Shown: positions 1-8,708, counted from the stretch's first letter. The stretch is 64,000 nt of DNA from Pseudomonas sp. (GCA_007713455.1 VMRT01000014.1:41849-105848); one strand, 5' to 3'. Program-made: numbers and translations. Notes: a model not told the origin generated them from the letters alone.

Positions 1-71
1 AGCGAACCTTAGCGAATGCCCGTTGCGCCTGCGGCAGGCGGTCGCGGCAGCTCGCCGCGGGTCGGTCTGGG

Positions 72-1493
72 CTAGTGGTGTGGCTGGCGGGGCAGGTGCA
101 CGGCGACCTGCAGCCCGCCGAGCGGTGAGTCCGCCAGTTCGATGGTCGCGCCGTGCAGTTCGGCGATGCGTGCGACGATGGCCAAGCCGAGCCCCGCGCC
201 CTGGCCGTCGCCCTGGCGATAGAAGCGCTCGAACAGTTTGTCGCGCTGCGCTGCCGGCACGCCCGGACCGCTGTCATCTACGCGCAGGCTGACGCCGTTT
301 TCCATGGTCTGGAGGCTGACCTGAATCTGCCCGCCATCGGGCGTGTACTGCAGGGCATTGCCGACCAGATTCTGCAGCAGCGTGGCGAGCGCGGCGGCAT
401 CGCCGGGAAGCCTGTGATCGGCCACGTCGTCAGCTTCCAGCGTCAGTTCCTGATCGCGCGCCAGGGCCAGCGGCGTCAGCTCGGCGAGGCATTCGCGGCA
501 CAGCGGCAGCAGGTCCAGCTGCTGTGGATGCCGCGGCTGCGCATTGGGTTCCAGGCGAGCGAGCGTGAGCAGCTGGGTGACCACGCGGGTGGTGCGATCG
601 ACGCCGGTCAGCAGTTGCTGCAGCGCGGCTTCACGGTCCTCCGGCTGCTCGGCCTGTTGCGCGTTCTGCGCATGGATGCGCAGTACGGCCAGGGGCGTGC
701 GCAGCTCATGGGCGGCGTCGGCGATGAAGCGTTTTTCCCGCTCGACCAGTTGATTGACCTGCTGCAGCAGGCGATTCAGCGAGGCGGCCACCGGCTCCAG
801 CTCCTGCGGCAGCGGCGCGAGTAGCAGTGGCGCGAGGTTGTCCGGATCGCGACTCTTCAACAGCTGTGCCATGTGCGCCAGTGGGCGCAGACCCCAGCCC
901 ACCGCCAGCCAGATCAGCAGTGCCAGCAGCGGCAGGCCGATGAGGTCGGGCAGCAGGCTGCGCCGGGCGATCTTACCGACCAGCTCGCCGCGTACGTCGC
1001 CGCGCTCGCTGAGCAGAATCCACAGATCGTCCTCGCGGTCGTGCAGCAGGAACAGCCGCCAGGTATGGCCGTCGAGCTGCACGTCGTGATAGCCGCCGCT
1101 CAGATGGCTGAAGGGTGAGGCGGAGTCGGCGCCGGCCAGCCGCTGCAAGGCGCCGTGCGGCGCGCCGGCTGACTGCAACAGGCTGCTGCCATCCGTTGCG
1201 TAGACCTGAAAGCCCAGCTTGGTTTCGTAGTCGTGCCCCGGCACGCCCTGATCGCGCCGCGCATTCACCGCGGCGTCCAGCGCCTGCTGCAGCGCATTGC
1301 GGGCCTTCGGATTCATGTCGCGCATCACCAGCCCCTGTACCAGTCGAGCACTGTGCGCCAGCTGGGCGTCGAACAGCTCCTCGATCTCGTGGCGGGCGTC
1401 GCGATAACTGCGCCAGGAAATCAGGCTCAGCGACAGCAGCAGGATGCCGAGCACCAGCACCAGGGTGCGCTGGCGGATAGAGCGCCTCAGCAT
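72..1493 (-). CDS. Sensor histidine kinase, QseC/PmrB type
   Basis: Inner-membrane sensor kinase of 473 aa. Transmembrane segments lie at about residues 8-27 and 182-200 and enclose a periplasmic domain of about 150 residues. The H-box HELRTP has the phosphoacceptor His262; an N-box (QNLVGNA), DSGPGVP and GAGLGLAIV complete the ATPase domain. It overlaps the response regulator gene by 7 bp, so the pair is translationally coupled. It is the last gene of a seven-gene operon led by a thermostable-hemolysin-family gene. The layout matches QseC/PmrB-type kinases; the signal cannot be read from the sequence. Confidence 0.93.
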   Translation of the reverse strand: MLRRSIRQRTLVLVLGILLLSLSLISWRSYRDARHEIEELFDAQLAHSARLVQGLVMRDMNPKARNALQQALDAAVNARRDQGVPGHDYETKLGFQVYATDGSSLLQSAGAPHGALQRLAGADSASPFSHLSGGYHDVQLDGHTWRLFLLHDREDDLWILLSERGDVRGELVGKIARRSLLPDLIGLPLLALLIWLAVGWGLRPLAHMAQLLKSRDPDNLAPLLLAPLPQELEPVAASLNRLLQQVNQLVEREKRFIADAAHELRTPLAVLRIHAQNAQQAEQPEDREAALQQLLTGVDRTTRVVTQLLTLARLEPNAQPRHPQQLDLLPLCRECLAELTPLALARDQELTLEADDVADHRLPGDAAALATLLQNLVGNALQYTPDGGQIQVSLQTMENGVSLRVDDSGPGVPAAQRDKLFERFYRQGDGQGAGLGLAIVARIAELHGATIELADSPLGGLQVAVHLPRQPHH

Positions 1494-2146
1494 TTGTCCA
1501 CCAAATAGCCGACCCCACGCACGGTGCGGATCAGTTCGGGGAAGAATTTCTTGCGCAGGTGATGGATATGCACCTCCAGCGCGTTGCTCTCGACTTCCTC
1601 GTCCCAGCCGTAGAGCACCTGCTGCAGTCGATCGCGGGTCAGCACGCGACCGGGCTGGGCGATCAGCTCATGCAGCAGGACGAACTCCTTGCGCGGCAGG
1701 TTGATCGGGGTGCCCTGGTAGCTGACCTGCTGATTGACCGGGTCGAGCAGGATGCCGCGGTACTCCAGTACCGGCTCAGGGCGATTGAAGCTGCGCCGCA
1801 GCAGAGCGCGCAGGCGGGCCTTGAGTTCGGCGACGTCGAACGGCTTGACCAGGTAGTCGTCGGCGCCGGCATCCAGCCCGGCGATGCGGTCGCTGGTGGC
1901 ATCGCGCGCGGTGAGTACCAGCACCGGGATCGGGTTGGCGCTGGCGCGCAGGCGCTTGAGCACTTCCAGACCGTCCATACGCGGCAGACCGAGGTCGAGG
2001 ATGGCCAGCTCGAAGCTCTCGTGGCTCAGCGCATGCAGCGCGCTCGCGCCGTCCTGCAGCCAGTCCACCGTGTAGCCCTCGGGCTTGAGTGCGGTGCGGA
2101 TGCCCTCGCCGAGGGCGCGATCGTCTTCCACCAGCAGAATGCGCAT
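1487..2146 (-). CDS. OmpR-family response regulator, QseB/PmrA type
   Basis: DNA-binding response regulator of 219 aa: a receiver domain (MRILLVEDD start, phosphoacceptor Asp51 in LDLGLP, Lys in YLVKPFD) followed by a winged-helix OmpR output domain (VLTRDRL, ALEVHIHHLRKK, IRTVRGVGYLVD). I take the ATG giving MRILLVED as start, since that is the canonical receiver N-terminus, rather than an ATG 33 bp upstream. It sits 62 bp downstream of the TPR gene and is coupled to the kinase gene. The CTTAAG-N5-CTTAAG box in front of the operon is of the type bound by this subfamily, which suggests autoregulation. Confidence 0.94.
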   Translation of the reverse strand: MRILLVEDDRALGEGIRTALKPEGYTVDWLQDGASALHALSHESFELAILDLGLPRMDGLEVLKRLRASANPIPVLVLTARDATSDRIAGLDAGADDYLVKPFDVAELKARLRALLRRSFNRPEPVLEYRGILLDPVNQQVSYQGTPINLPRKEFVLLHELIAQPGRVLTRDRLQQVLYGWDEEVESNALEVHIHHLRKKFFPELIRTVRGVGYLVDKC

Positions 2147-2208
2147 GTCGTTCCTGTCGTCCTGAAGGGTTCGCGGCATTGCTGTGCATTCAACGCCGCC
2201 GCAGCCGG

Positions 2209-2859
2209 TTATTCCAGCTTTTCCTTGACCTGCGCGAGCAGCGCGCGGGCTTCGTCGCGGCGACCGGCATCGGCGACTTCACGACCCGCACGGTCGGGCG
2301 CGGCAAGGGCCTTTTCCAGCGCCGCGCGCGCTTCCCCGTAGCGTTTCTGACGCAGCAGGAAATCACCGTGGAAGTAGTTCGGGTCGATGCCGTTCGGGTT
2401 CAGCGCCAGCGCCTGCTTGAACAGCGCCTCAGCCTTGTCCTCGTCACCGAAGCCGATCGGCCAGCCGGGCACCTGGTAGTAGAGGCTGGCGAGGCTGGTG
2501 TAGGCCGAGCCATCCAGCGCCTGTGGCTCAAGTTCGATGGCTTTCTCCAGTTCAGCTTTAGCTTGCTTGACCAGACCCAGCGCGCCGAGCCCGCCCTTGG
2601 CGCCGGCCCAGGTGCTGAGCACGATGCCGTGCCAGATGTGCAACTCGGCGGCCTGCGGTTCGCCGACCATCGCGCTTTCGGCTTCCGAAGCGAGCCGGGC
2701 GAAGGCCGCTTCGCGCTGTGTGGCGGGCAGCTGGTAGTTGATCTCAGCCCAGCGCGTCTGGATCTGGCGCAGCGACGATTCGCCGGCCGGACTGAGGGCG
2801 AAGGAGGATTGGCTGGCCAGGGCCAGCATCAGGGCACACACGCCGAGCAGACGCTTCAT
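2209..2859 (-). CDS. Exported tetratricopeptide-repeat protein
   Basis: 216-aa protein with a signal peptide (about residues 1-21, cleavage near SFA-LS) and TPR-like helices. A central stretch (about 95-175) has the TPR pattern, for example KAELEKAIELEPQAL and KAEALFKQALALNPNG. Presumably periplasmic, as a scaffold or partner protein. It overlaps the SDR gene by 4 bp, so it is co-translated with the putative lipid-modifying enzymes upstream. The precise function is unknown. Confidence 0.8.
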   Translation of the reverse strand: MKRLLGVCALMLALASQSSFALSPAGESSLRQIQTRWAEINYQLPATQREAAFARLASEAESAMVGEPQAAELHIWHGIVLSTWAGAKGGLGALGLVKQAKAELEKAIELEPQALDGSAYTSLASLYYQVPGWPIGFGDEDKAEALFKQALALNPNGIDPNYFHGDFLLRQKRYGEARAALEKALAAPDRAGREVADAGRRDEARALLAQVKEKLE

Positions 2860-3692
2860 GGGTGTTCTCCGGTAGAGGCAGGTTGCGATGCGGGAGGCAG
2901 CGGTTGTTCGGCGCGGGCGAAGCGCTTGATCACTGGCAGCTGTTTACGCAGCGCCTGGTCGACCAGTCGCGGCAGCAGCCCGTTGAGACGCACGAAGAGT
3001 TTTTCCGGCCAGCCGAGGTAGAGCTCCTCTCGCTCGGCGGCGATGGCATGGACGATCTGCCGTGCGACTTCTTGCGGATCGTCCATCTCCACCCTCAGCT
3101 CATTGTTCATCGCCACCACATCGTCGCTGTTCATGGTCGTACGGGTGGCGCGCGGGGCGATATAGAGCACCTTGACGTGACTGTCGGCCAGCTCGCGGCG
3201 CAGCGCCTCGGAAAAACCGCGCAGGGCGAACTTGCTCGCGCAGTAGGCGGCAAAACCCGGGTAGCCGATGGAGCCGAAGGTTGAACCGAGATTGACCAGC
3301 AGCGCCTGCGGTTGCTGGCGCAGCAGCGGCAGCAGCAGGTGGGTCAGCTGCAGCGTGGCGGTGACGTTGACGCCGATCAGGCGGGCGATGGCGTCCTCGT
3401 CCTGCTGTTCGAGCAGGCTGAACTGGTTGATCCCGGCGGCATTGATCACGCAGTTGAGGCCGCCGAAATGCCGCGCTGCATCGAGCACGGTATGCCGGCC
3501 ACTGCGCTGGGTGAGGTCGGCGCAGACCAGGCTGACCTGCCCCGGATAGCGACGCGTCAGCGCTTCTAGGGCAAGACTGTCGCGTCCCACCAGTAACAGC
3601 CGTGCGCCGTTCGCGCAGAGCCGCTCGACCAGCACCTGGCCGATGCCGCCGCTGGCGCCGGTGAGCAGGATGCGCGCGTCACGCAGTTGCAT
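2856..3692 (-). CDS. Short-chain dehydrogenase/reductase
   Basis: 278-aa classical SDR. The NAD(P)-binding motif TGASGGIG lies at about residues 12-19, NAAG near 87-90, and the catalytic Ser...Tyr-x3-Lys appears as GSTFGS...YCASKFA. The C-terminal region resembles pseudomonad SDRs acting on fatty-acid-like substrates, but the substrate cannot be read. It overlaps the upstream gene by 14 bp and the downstream TPR gene by 4 bp, so it belongs to the hemolysin/acyl-ligase operon and plausibly supplies a reduction step. Confidence 0.88.
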   Translation of the reverse strand: MQLRDARILLTGASGGIGQVLVERLCANGARLLLVGRDSLALEALTRRYPGQVSLVCADLTQRSGRHTVLDAARHFGGLNCVINAAGINQFSLLEQQDEDAIARLIGVNVTATLQLTHLLLPLLRQQPQALLVNLGSTFGSIGYPGFAAYCASKFALRGFSEALRRELADSHVKVLYIAPRATRTTMNSDDVVAMNNELRVEMDDPQEVARQIVHAIAAEREELYLGWPEKLFVRLNGLLPRLVDQALRKQLPVIKRFARAEQPLPPASQPASTGEHP

Positions 3693-4350
3693 GGCTGTGC
3701 TCCGGCGTGGTCAAGCTGCGGAAGATGTCGCCGTAGAGGCGGTAGACCACGCGCGCGGTGTGCACCACGGCGGCCTTGTCGGCATCGTTTTCGAGGCGGT
3801 TCATCAGCTTCTTGAAGAACTCGATGTGCTCCAGGTCCAGGCTGCCATGCGAGGTCAGGTAGCTGAACGCCTTGGCCGGCAGCTGAAGTTTGTCCTGCAG
3901 CACGCCGGCGGCCTGGGTCGCCAGCGCGATGCTGGTGCCTTCCAGCACGTTGACCATGCCGAAGAAACTCGCCGGGTTGTGCCGCGCGATGCGGTCGTAG
4001 ACGTAGGCGACCATCAGCTCAGTGGGCAGTGCCGGCTGGCCATGGCGCACCGCCTCGGCATCGCCGCCACAGGCGCGGATGTCGTTGAGGATCCATTCCT
4101 GATGGCCGATTTCTTCCTCGATGTATTCGGCGATCGCCTCGCGCAGCCACTCCAGCCGTTCCGGCAGGCGTGCGCCGCAAGCCATCAACAGCGGCACCGT
4201 GTGCTTGACGTGGTGGTAGGCCTGGGTCAGGAAGGCGATGTACTGCTCGTGGGTCGCGGTGCCGGCGAGCGCGGAGTGGATGATCGGCGCGCCAAGCAGG
4301 TATTCGCGCTCGGCATTGGTCTGGTGTTGCAACTGGTCGAAGAAATCCAT
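3679..4350 (-). CDS. Haem-oxygenase-fold (TenA/PqqC-like) putative metal-dependent oxidase
   Basis: 223-aa all-helical protein of the TenA/PqqC/iron-containing redox enzyme superfamily. Possible metal ligands in the pattern of haem-oxygenase-like diiron oxidases are visible: Glu/His in EYIEEEIGHQEW (about 95-106), Glu in NVLEGTS, and Asp/His in SLDLEHIEFF (about 170-180). Relatives of this fold oxidise or decarboxylate fatty acids or amino-acid-derived substrates. It lies directly downstream of an acyl-activating enzyme, so an acyl substrate is likely. No thiamin genes are nearby, which argues against a TenA role. Metal content and reaction are inference. Confidence 0.75.
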   Translation of the reverse strand: MDFFDQLQHQTNAEREYLLGAPIIHSALAGTATHEQYIAFLTQAYHHVKHTVPLLMACGARLPERLEWLREAIAEYIEEEIGHQEWILNDIRACGGDAEAVRHGQPALPTELMVAYVYDRIARHNPASFFGMVNVLEGTSIALATQAAGVLQDKLQLPAKAFSYLTSHGSLDLEHIEFFKKLMNRLENDADKAAVVHTARVVYRLYGDIFRSLTTPEHSHATA

Positions 4351-4365
4351 GATGAACCTCGAAAG

Positions 4366-5811
4366 TCAGGACGGAAGGGCGTTGATCGCCGATTGGTAAT
4401 GGTTGAAGAGGGCGTCGCGACGCAGCCGGCCGTTGGCGGTGACCAGGCCGTTGCTGGCGGTGAAGGGCTCGGCGGCGCGCAGCCAATGGTGCACGCGGGC
4501 GTAGTCCGGCAAGCCGGCGTTGACCCGCTCGACTGCCGCCCGCAGCTCGGCATCGCTGCAATCGCGGCGTCTGGGCACCAGCACGGCGGCGTTCTGTGCC
4601 AGTGCCTCGCCATGCAGCCAGGCCTGGGCGATGGGGGCCTGCTGCACCAGCTCCGCCTCGACCCATTCCGGATTGACGTTGCGCCCGTAGGCGGTGACGA
4701 ACTGATGTTTCTTGCGCCCGTGCAGGATCAGGAAGCCGTCCTCGAAATGGCCGAGATCGCCGGTCGGCAGCCACTCGCCGACCTGCGGAGGTTCGCCGAG
4801 GTAGCCGAGCATATGCGGGCCGCGCACCAGTACCTCGCCATCGTCGGCCAGGCGCAGCTCGACGTGCGCCAGCGGCCGACCGACCGTGCCGATGCGCCGC
4901 GCCTCGGGTGTGTTCAGGCAGACCACCGAGGCGCATTCGGACAGGCCGTAGCCCTCGAACACCGGTAGGCCGAGCCGCTCGGCGCGCTCCAGCAGCTGCG
5001 GCGCGACGCGGCCGCCACCGACCGCGACGAAGCGCAGCGACGCTGGCAATGGCACGCCCTGTTCGGCGGCGCTGACCAGCGCCAGCAACAGCTGCGGCAG
5101 CAGGATCAGACTGTGCGGCTGGCTCGCCTGCAGCGTGGCCAGCAAACGTTGCAGCTCGAAGCCCGCCGCGCCGCTGAAGCCGATCTCCGCCAGCGGGCGC
5201 AGCTCGACCCGTGCACCGGCCAGCAGCGGTGCATAGAGCCCGGCGATGTTCTCCAGCAGGGTCGCCAGCGGCAGCACGCACAGGTGCTGGCGCACGCCAC
5301 ACGGCAGGCTGGCCTGCCACAGGCTCTCGGCCACCGCCAGCTGCGCTTCGGCATCCAGGCAGACGCCCTTGGGCTGGCCGGTGGTGCCGGAGGTGTAGGT
5401 GATCTTCAGCGTGCCGGGCGGCACCGGCGTGACGGCATCCGGCTGGCGCTGCAGCAAGCCATTGGCGGTCTGGCGGAAGCCGCAGCGCTCGCTGAGCGCG
5501 CTCGGCCCGTCGATCAGGCAGTCGATGCCGGCATGCTGCAGTACATGCTCCTGCTGCGCCGGAGAAAAGAAACCCGGCAGCGGCACGCAGATCAGCCCGG
5601 CGCGCAGCAGGGCCAGATCCCACAGCGCCCACTCCAGGCCGTTGTCCAGTGCCAGGGCGACGCGCTGCACGCCGAGCTGTTGCAGCTGACTGGCACGTGC
5701 GGCCACCTCGTGGCGCAATTCGGCGTAGCTCAGTTGGCGCGGCCCTTCGCCCAGGGCGATGCCGCTGTGCCGTTCCAGGACTGTCCAGAAGCGTTCAGTT
5801 GCAGGCTGCAT
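4366..5811 (-). CDS. AMP-dependent acyl ligase (long-chain acyl-CoA synthetase-like)
   Basis: 481-aa ANL-superfamily adenylate-forming enzyme. The P-loop YTSGTTGQPKG lies at residues 139-149, followed by EGYGLSE, the TGD motif (LPTGDLG) and the hinge/C-terminal GRNVNPEWVE. It probably activates a fatty or other carboxylic acid as acyl-AMP and then a thioester. I chose the ATG at 5811 (MQPATERFW), which overlaps the hemolysin-family gene by 17 bp; an upstream in-frame start would extend the overlap. No acyl carrier protein gene is nearby, so CoA or the partner proteins may be the acceptor. Confidence 0.9.
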   Translation of the reverse strand: MQPATERFWTVLERHSGIALGEGPRQLSYAELRHEVAARASQLQQLGVQRVALALDNGLEWALWDLALLRAGLICVPLPGFFSPAQQEHVLQHAGIDCLIDGPSALSERCGFRQTANGLLQRQPDAVTPVPPGTLKITYTSGTTGQPKGVCLDAEAQLAVAESLWQASLPCGVRQHLCVLPLATLLENIAGLYAPLLAGARVELRPLAEIGFSGAAGFELQRLLATLQASQPHSLILLPQLLLALVSAAEQGVPLPASLRFVAVGGGRVAPQLLERAERLGLPVFEGYGLSECASVVCLNTPEARRIGTVGRPLAHVELRLADDGEVLVRGPHMLGYLGEPPQVGEWLPTGDLGHFEDGFLILHGRKKHQFVTAYGRNVNPEWVEAELVQQAPIAQAWLHGEALAQNAAVLVPRRRDCSDAELRAAVERVNAGLPDYARVHHWLRAAEPFTASNGLVTANGRLRRDALFNHYQSAINALPS

Positions 5812-6484
5812 GCGGCACCTCCGAGGCATCGAACAACGGTTGGTAGCCAAGTCGGGCGTAGATGCCCAGCTGCAGCAGGCGCTGGTGGCCGGGCAGGATC
5901 TCGCCGGCCATCAGCTGCGGGCGGCTGGCGTAGTAGCTGCCCCAGTCGGCCAGCTCCTCGCCCATCCGCGCCGGGTCGGCCGGGGCCAGCGCCAGTGGCT
6001 CCAGGGCCAGGCGCCGGAAGCTGTTGAGCAGGGCCGGCGTGCCGGTGAACACCACCCAGCGAAAGCCCTGGGCGACCAGCAGATCGGTCAGCGCGACGAT
6101 CAGGAGCCGCGCCGAGGCGCTGCCGAAGGCCGCCAGGTTGCCGACCTCGACGATCTCCTCGCGCGGCACCGGGCGGCCGCTGCGGCGGGCAACGGCCAGC
6201 TCGATGGGTTCGTCCAGGTACCGTTCGAGAAACAGCGGGCGGCGCTGCGCGCTGCGCAGGCCGACCGCGCCCTGCACCTCGCCGTTGTCGCCATGCAGGC
6301 CGAGCAGGCAGGGCATGAAGTGACGCACCCGGGCGCCGTAATGCTCGGCGAAGCGCTGGCGAATGAAGTCTTCAAGGGCCACGCGCCGCGGGTCCTCGCC
6401 GGCCTGTGTCAGTTGCAGGCAGAGCGAGGGCTCGCGGCCGATGCGGGCCAGTATGTCGGTGTGATCAACCCAGGGCAGTTCCAT
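5795..6484 (-). CDS. Thermostable-hemolysin-family protein (GNAT-like fold)
   Basis: 229-aa member of the thermostable hemolysin family. This family is named after Vibrio delta-TH, but its core (EIVEVGNLAAFGS, then LLIVALTDLLVAQGFRWVVFTGT) resembles the GNAT/acyl-homoserine-lactone synthase fold. There is no signal peptide. The ATG at 6484 (MELPWVDH) is preceded by a GAGG ribosome site. It is the first gene of the operon and is followed at once by an acyl ligase, so an N-acyltransferase role is more plausible than direct haemolysis. That role is inference from context. Confidence 0.82.
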   Translation of the reverse strand: MELPWVDHTDILARIGREPSLCLQLTQAGEDPRRVALEDFIRQRFAEHYGARVRHFMPCLLGLHGDNGEVQGAVGLRSAQRRPLFLERYLDEPIELAVARRSGRPVPREEIVEVGNLAAFGSASARLLIVALTDLLVAQGFRWVVFTGTPALLNSFRRLALEPLALAPADPARMGEELADWGSYYASRPQLMAGEILPGHQRLLQLGIYARLGYQPLFDASEVPHAACN

Positions 6485-6530
6485 CGGGGAACCTCGGTTA
6501 GAAGCCTGGGCCGGATTGTTGGGGCGCAAA

Positions 6531-6547
6531 CTTAAGGCAGTCTTAAG
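6531..6547 (-). promoter_or_regulatory. PmrA/QseB-type direct repeat CTTAAG-N5-CTTAAG
   Basis: Two CTTAAG half sites spaced with an 11-bp period, 47-63 bp upstream of the hemolysin-family start codon. PmrA/QseB-type regulators are known to bind CTTAA-like direct repeats at this spacing, and such a regulator is encoded at the end of this operon. Confidence 0.75.
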
Positions 6548-6577
6548 CCGCGCAGGGCTAAATGCGGGGCTGGCGAG

Positions 6578-6593
6578 GCGACGTTTTTTTCAC
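6578..6593 (+). promoter_or_regulatory. ColR-like box upstream of colR
   Basis: GACG-T7-CACATC at 6580-6596 is an exact 17-bp copy of a sequence at 8626-8642. It contains the TTTTTCAC core of the ColR-binding consensus described in P. putida (recalled as YYNASNNYTTTTTCAC), with one mismatch at the first position. Confidence 0.6.
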
Positions 6594-6676
6594 ATCTTCT
6601 CGGCTATGTTCTGCGCCGCGCGCAGGCGTAATAAGCAGCGTCTGCCGTTCCGAAACTTCTAGCGAGTACCCCAGCG

Positions 6677-7348
6677 ATGCGCATCCTGGTCATCGAAGAC
6701 AACCGTGACATTCTCGCCAACGTGCTGGACTACCTCGAGCTCAAGGGCTACGTGGTCGACTGCGCGCAGGATGGCCTCAGCGGTCTGCACCTGGCCGCCA
6801 CCCAGGACTACGACCTGATCGTGCTGGACCTGATGCTGCCGGGCATCGACGGGCTGCAGGTGTGCAAGCGCCTGCGCGACGATGCCGGGCGCGATACGCC
6901 GATCATCATGCTCACCGCCCGCGATGCGCTGCCTGACCGCATCAAGGGGCTGCAGGCCGGTGCCGACGACTATCTGATCAAGCCCTTCGCGCTGTCCGAG
7001 CTGGTTGCCCGTATCGAGGCGATCCTGCGTCGCTGCCAGGGATCGCGTCGCCGGCAGCTGCAGGTGGCCGATCTCTGCTACGACCTGGACACCCTGGAAG
7101 CCAGTCGTGGTGGCCAGCCGATTCGCCTCAACCCTATCGGCCACAAGCTGCTGGCGATCCTCATGCAGCGCAGCCCGGCGGTGGTGCGCCGCGAAGCGCT
7201 GGAAGATGCCGTCTGGGGTGATCACGTGCCGGACAGCGATGCGTTGCGCAGCCATATCCACCAGTTGCGCCAAGTGCTCGACAAGCCGTTCGCCAAGCCG
7301 TTGCTGCATACCGTGCACGGCCTTGGCTTCCGCCTGGCGGAGGACTGA
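6677..7348 (+). CDS. colR: Response regulator ColR
   Basis: 223-aa OmpR-family regulator: receiver domain with phosphoacceptor Asp51 (IVLDLMLPG) and Lys in YLIKPFALSEL, then a winged-helix domain ending HTVHGLGFRLAED. The sequence closely follows pseudomonad ColR (VEDN/IEDNRDILAN, DCAQDGLSGLHLAAT). With ColS it adjusts outer-membrane and LPS functions in response to envelope stress and excess metals. It is 1 bp from colS, and the downstream methyltransferase and inaA genes are in the same order as in other pseudomonads, where they belong to the ColR regulon. Confidence 0.95.
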   Translation: MRILVIEDNRDILANVLDYLELKGYVVDCAQDGLSGLHLAATQDYDLIVLDLMLPGIDGLQVCKRLRDDAGRDTPIIMLTARDALPDRIKGLQAGADDYLIKPFALSELVARIEAILRRCQGSRRRQLQVADLCYDLDTLEASRGGQPIRLNPIGHKLLAILMQRSPAVVRREALEDAVWGDHVPDSDALRSHIHQLRQVLDKPFAKPLLHTVHGLGFRLAED

Positions 7349-7349
7349 G

Positions 7350-8627
7350 ATGCTCGCTAAGCAGCCGCTGGCGCGGCGGATCGTCATCGCCTTCACGCTG
7401 ATGACGCTGGTGGTGAGCGGTGCGTTCGCCCTCGGCATCGTCGGCGTGGTGCACTTCATCGAAGAGCAGCTGGTCACCGAGGAGCTGAGTCGCGACCTGG
7501 ACATCGTGCTCAACGAGGACCTGCCAAACGGACGGACACCGCAGCTGGATACCAGCACCCACTTCTTCGCCTCGCATCTGCCCGAGCACCCGATGCCAAA
7601 GGCGTTTGCCGGGCTCGGCGAGGGGTTCACCGAGCTGGTTCGCGGTGACGATGCTTACTACGTCTATGTGCGCAATGTCGGCGCTGACCGCTACGTGCTG
7701 GTGCAGGAGCAGCACGAGTTCGAGGCCCGTGAGGATGCGCTGTTCAACGTCGTGCTGGCCGGCTTTCTGCTCAGCGTGCTCGGCGCCTGGGCGCTGGGGC
7801 GGCTGATGGCCAACCGGGTGTTGGCACCGGTCAGCCGCCTGGCCAACCAGGTGCGCCACCGCGACCAGCTGCATCCGCTGGCGCCGCCGCTGGCCCTGCA
7901 GTATCCCGATGACGAGGTCGGCCATCTGGCCGCGGCGTTCGACAGCACCCTCGGCCAGCTGCGCCAGACCCTGGAGCGCGAGCGGCTGTTCACCGCCGAT
8001 GTCAGCCACGAACTGCGCACCCCGTTGATGGTGGTGCTCGGCGCCTGCGAGCTGCTCGAGCAGCAGGCCGAGCTGTCGCCAGCCGCGCAGCGACCGCTGG
8101 CGCGCATCCAGCGCGCCGCGCGGGAAATGCACGAGCTGGTGGAAACCTTCCTGATGCTGGCGCGGGCGCGTCCGCAACAGACGTCCTTGGCCGGCGACGC
8201 CAGCTTGCGGAGCGTGGCGACCGAGCAGAGCGAGCGCTGGGCACCGTTGCTGGCGGAGAAGGGCCTGGCCTTCGAGCTGCTGGAGGAGGGCGAGGACCGC
8301 GGCGTCTACAACCACACCCTGCTCGGCACGGTGATGTCCAACCTGCTGCGCAACGCACTGCATTACACCGACCGCGGCACGGTGCGGCTGGTCCTCGACG
8401 ACGGTGGCTTTCGCGTCGAGGACAGCGGCGTGGGCATTCCCCTGGCGGAGCAGGAGCGCATGTTCCAGCCGTTCGTGCGGGGTGCCGAGGGGCGCGGCGA
8501 AGGGCTGGGGCTGGGGTTGTCGCTGGTCAAGCGGATCTGCGCGCACCAGGGCTGGCAGGTAGGTGTGGTGCCGCGGCAACCGCAGGGCAGCTGCTTTAAG
8601 GTGCGCTTTCATGACGGCGCTGTTTGA
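7350..8627 (+). CDS. colS: Sensor histidine kinase ColS
   Basis: 425-aa membrane kinase. TM1 is at about residues 12-34 and TM2 near 135-155, enclosing a periplasmic sensor of about 100 residues rich in acidic residues, consistent with the metal sensing known for ColS. A HAMP segment follows, then the H-box VSHELRTPLMVVLG, an N-box (SNLLRNALHYT), DSGVGIP and GEGLGLGLSLVKRI. The ATG at 7350 is used because it begins 1 bp after the colR stop; the open frame extends far upstream inside colR but that is not coding. Confidence 0.95.
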   Translation: MLAKQPLARRIVIAFTLMTLVVSGAFALGIVGVVHFIEEQLVTEELSRDLDIVLNEDLPNGRTPQLDTSTHFFASHLPEHPMPKAFAGLGEGFTELVRGDDAYYVYVRNVGADRYVLVQEQHEFEAREDALFNVVLAGFLLSVLGAWALGRLMANRVLAPVSRLANQVRHRDQLHPLAPPLALQYPDDEVGHLAAAFDSTLGQLRQTLERERLFTADVSHELRTPLMVVLGACELLEQQAELSPAAQRPLARIQRAAREMHELVETFLMLARARPQQTSLAGDASLRSVATEQSERWAPLLAEKGLAFELLEEGEDRGVYNHTLLGTVMSNLLRNALHYTDRGTVRLVLDDGGFRVEDSGVGIPLAEQERMFQPFVRGAEGRGEGLGLGLSLVKRICAHQGWQVGVVPRQPQGSCFKVRFHDGAV

Positions 8628-8639
8628 CGTTTTTTTCAC
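8624..8639 (+). promoter_or_regulatory. ColR box upstream of the methyltransferase-inaA genes
   Basis: TTGACGTTTTTTTCAC fits the ColR consensus as I recall it (YYNASNNYTTTTTCAC) at every position. It overlaps the colS stop codon and lies about 70 bp before the methyltransferase start. It shares a 17-bp exact repeat with the site in front of colR. Confidence 0.7.
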
Positions 8640-8708
8640 ATCCCGTTGACGGGCCCTTGATGTCTGCCTGGTTAGTTTGGCGTTCCGTTTCCAACCGGAA
8701 TGCCCGCC

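Noticed and set aside
3643..4968. 441-codon plus-strand frame
   Set aside because: Antisense to the haem-oxygenase-fold and acyl ligase genes; no ribosome site or domain.
6677..7348. A long minus-strand frame at 6659-7630 as a gene
   Set aside because: It is antisense to colR and colS, which have full family motifs.
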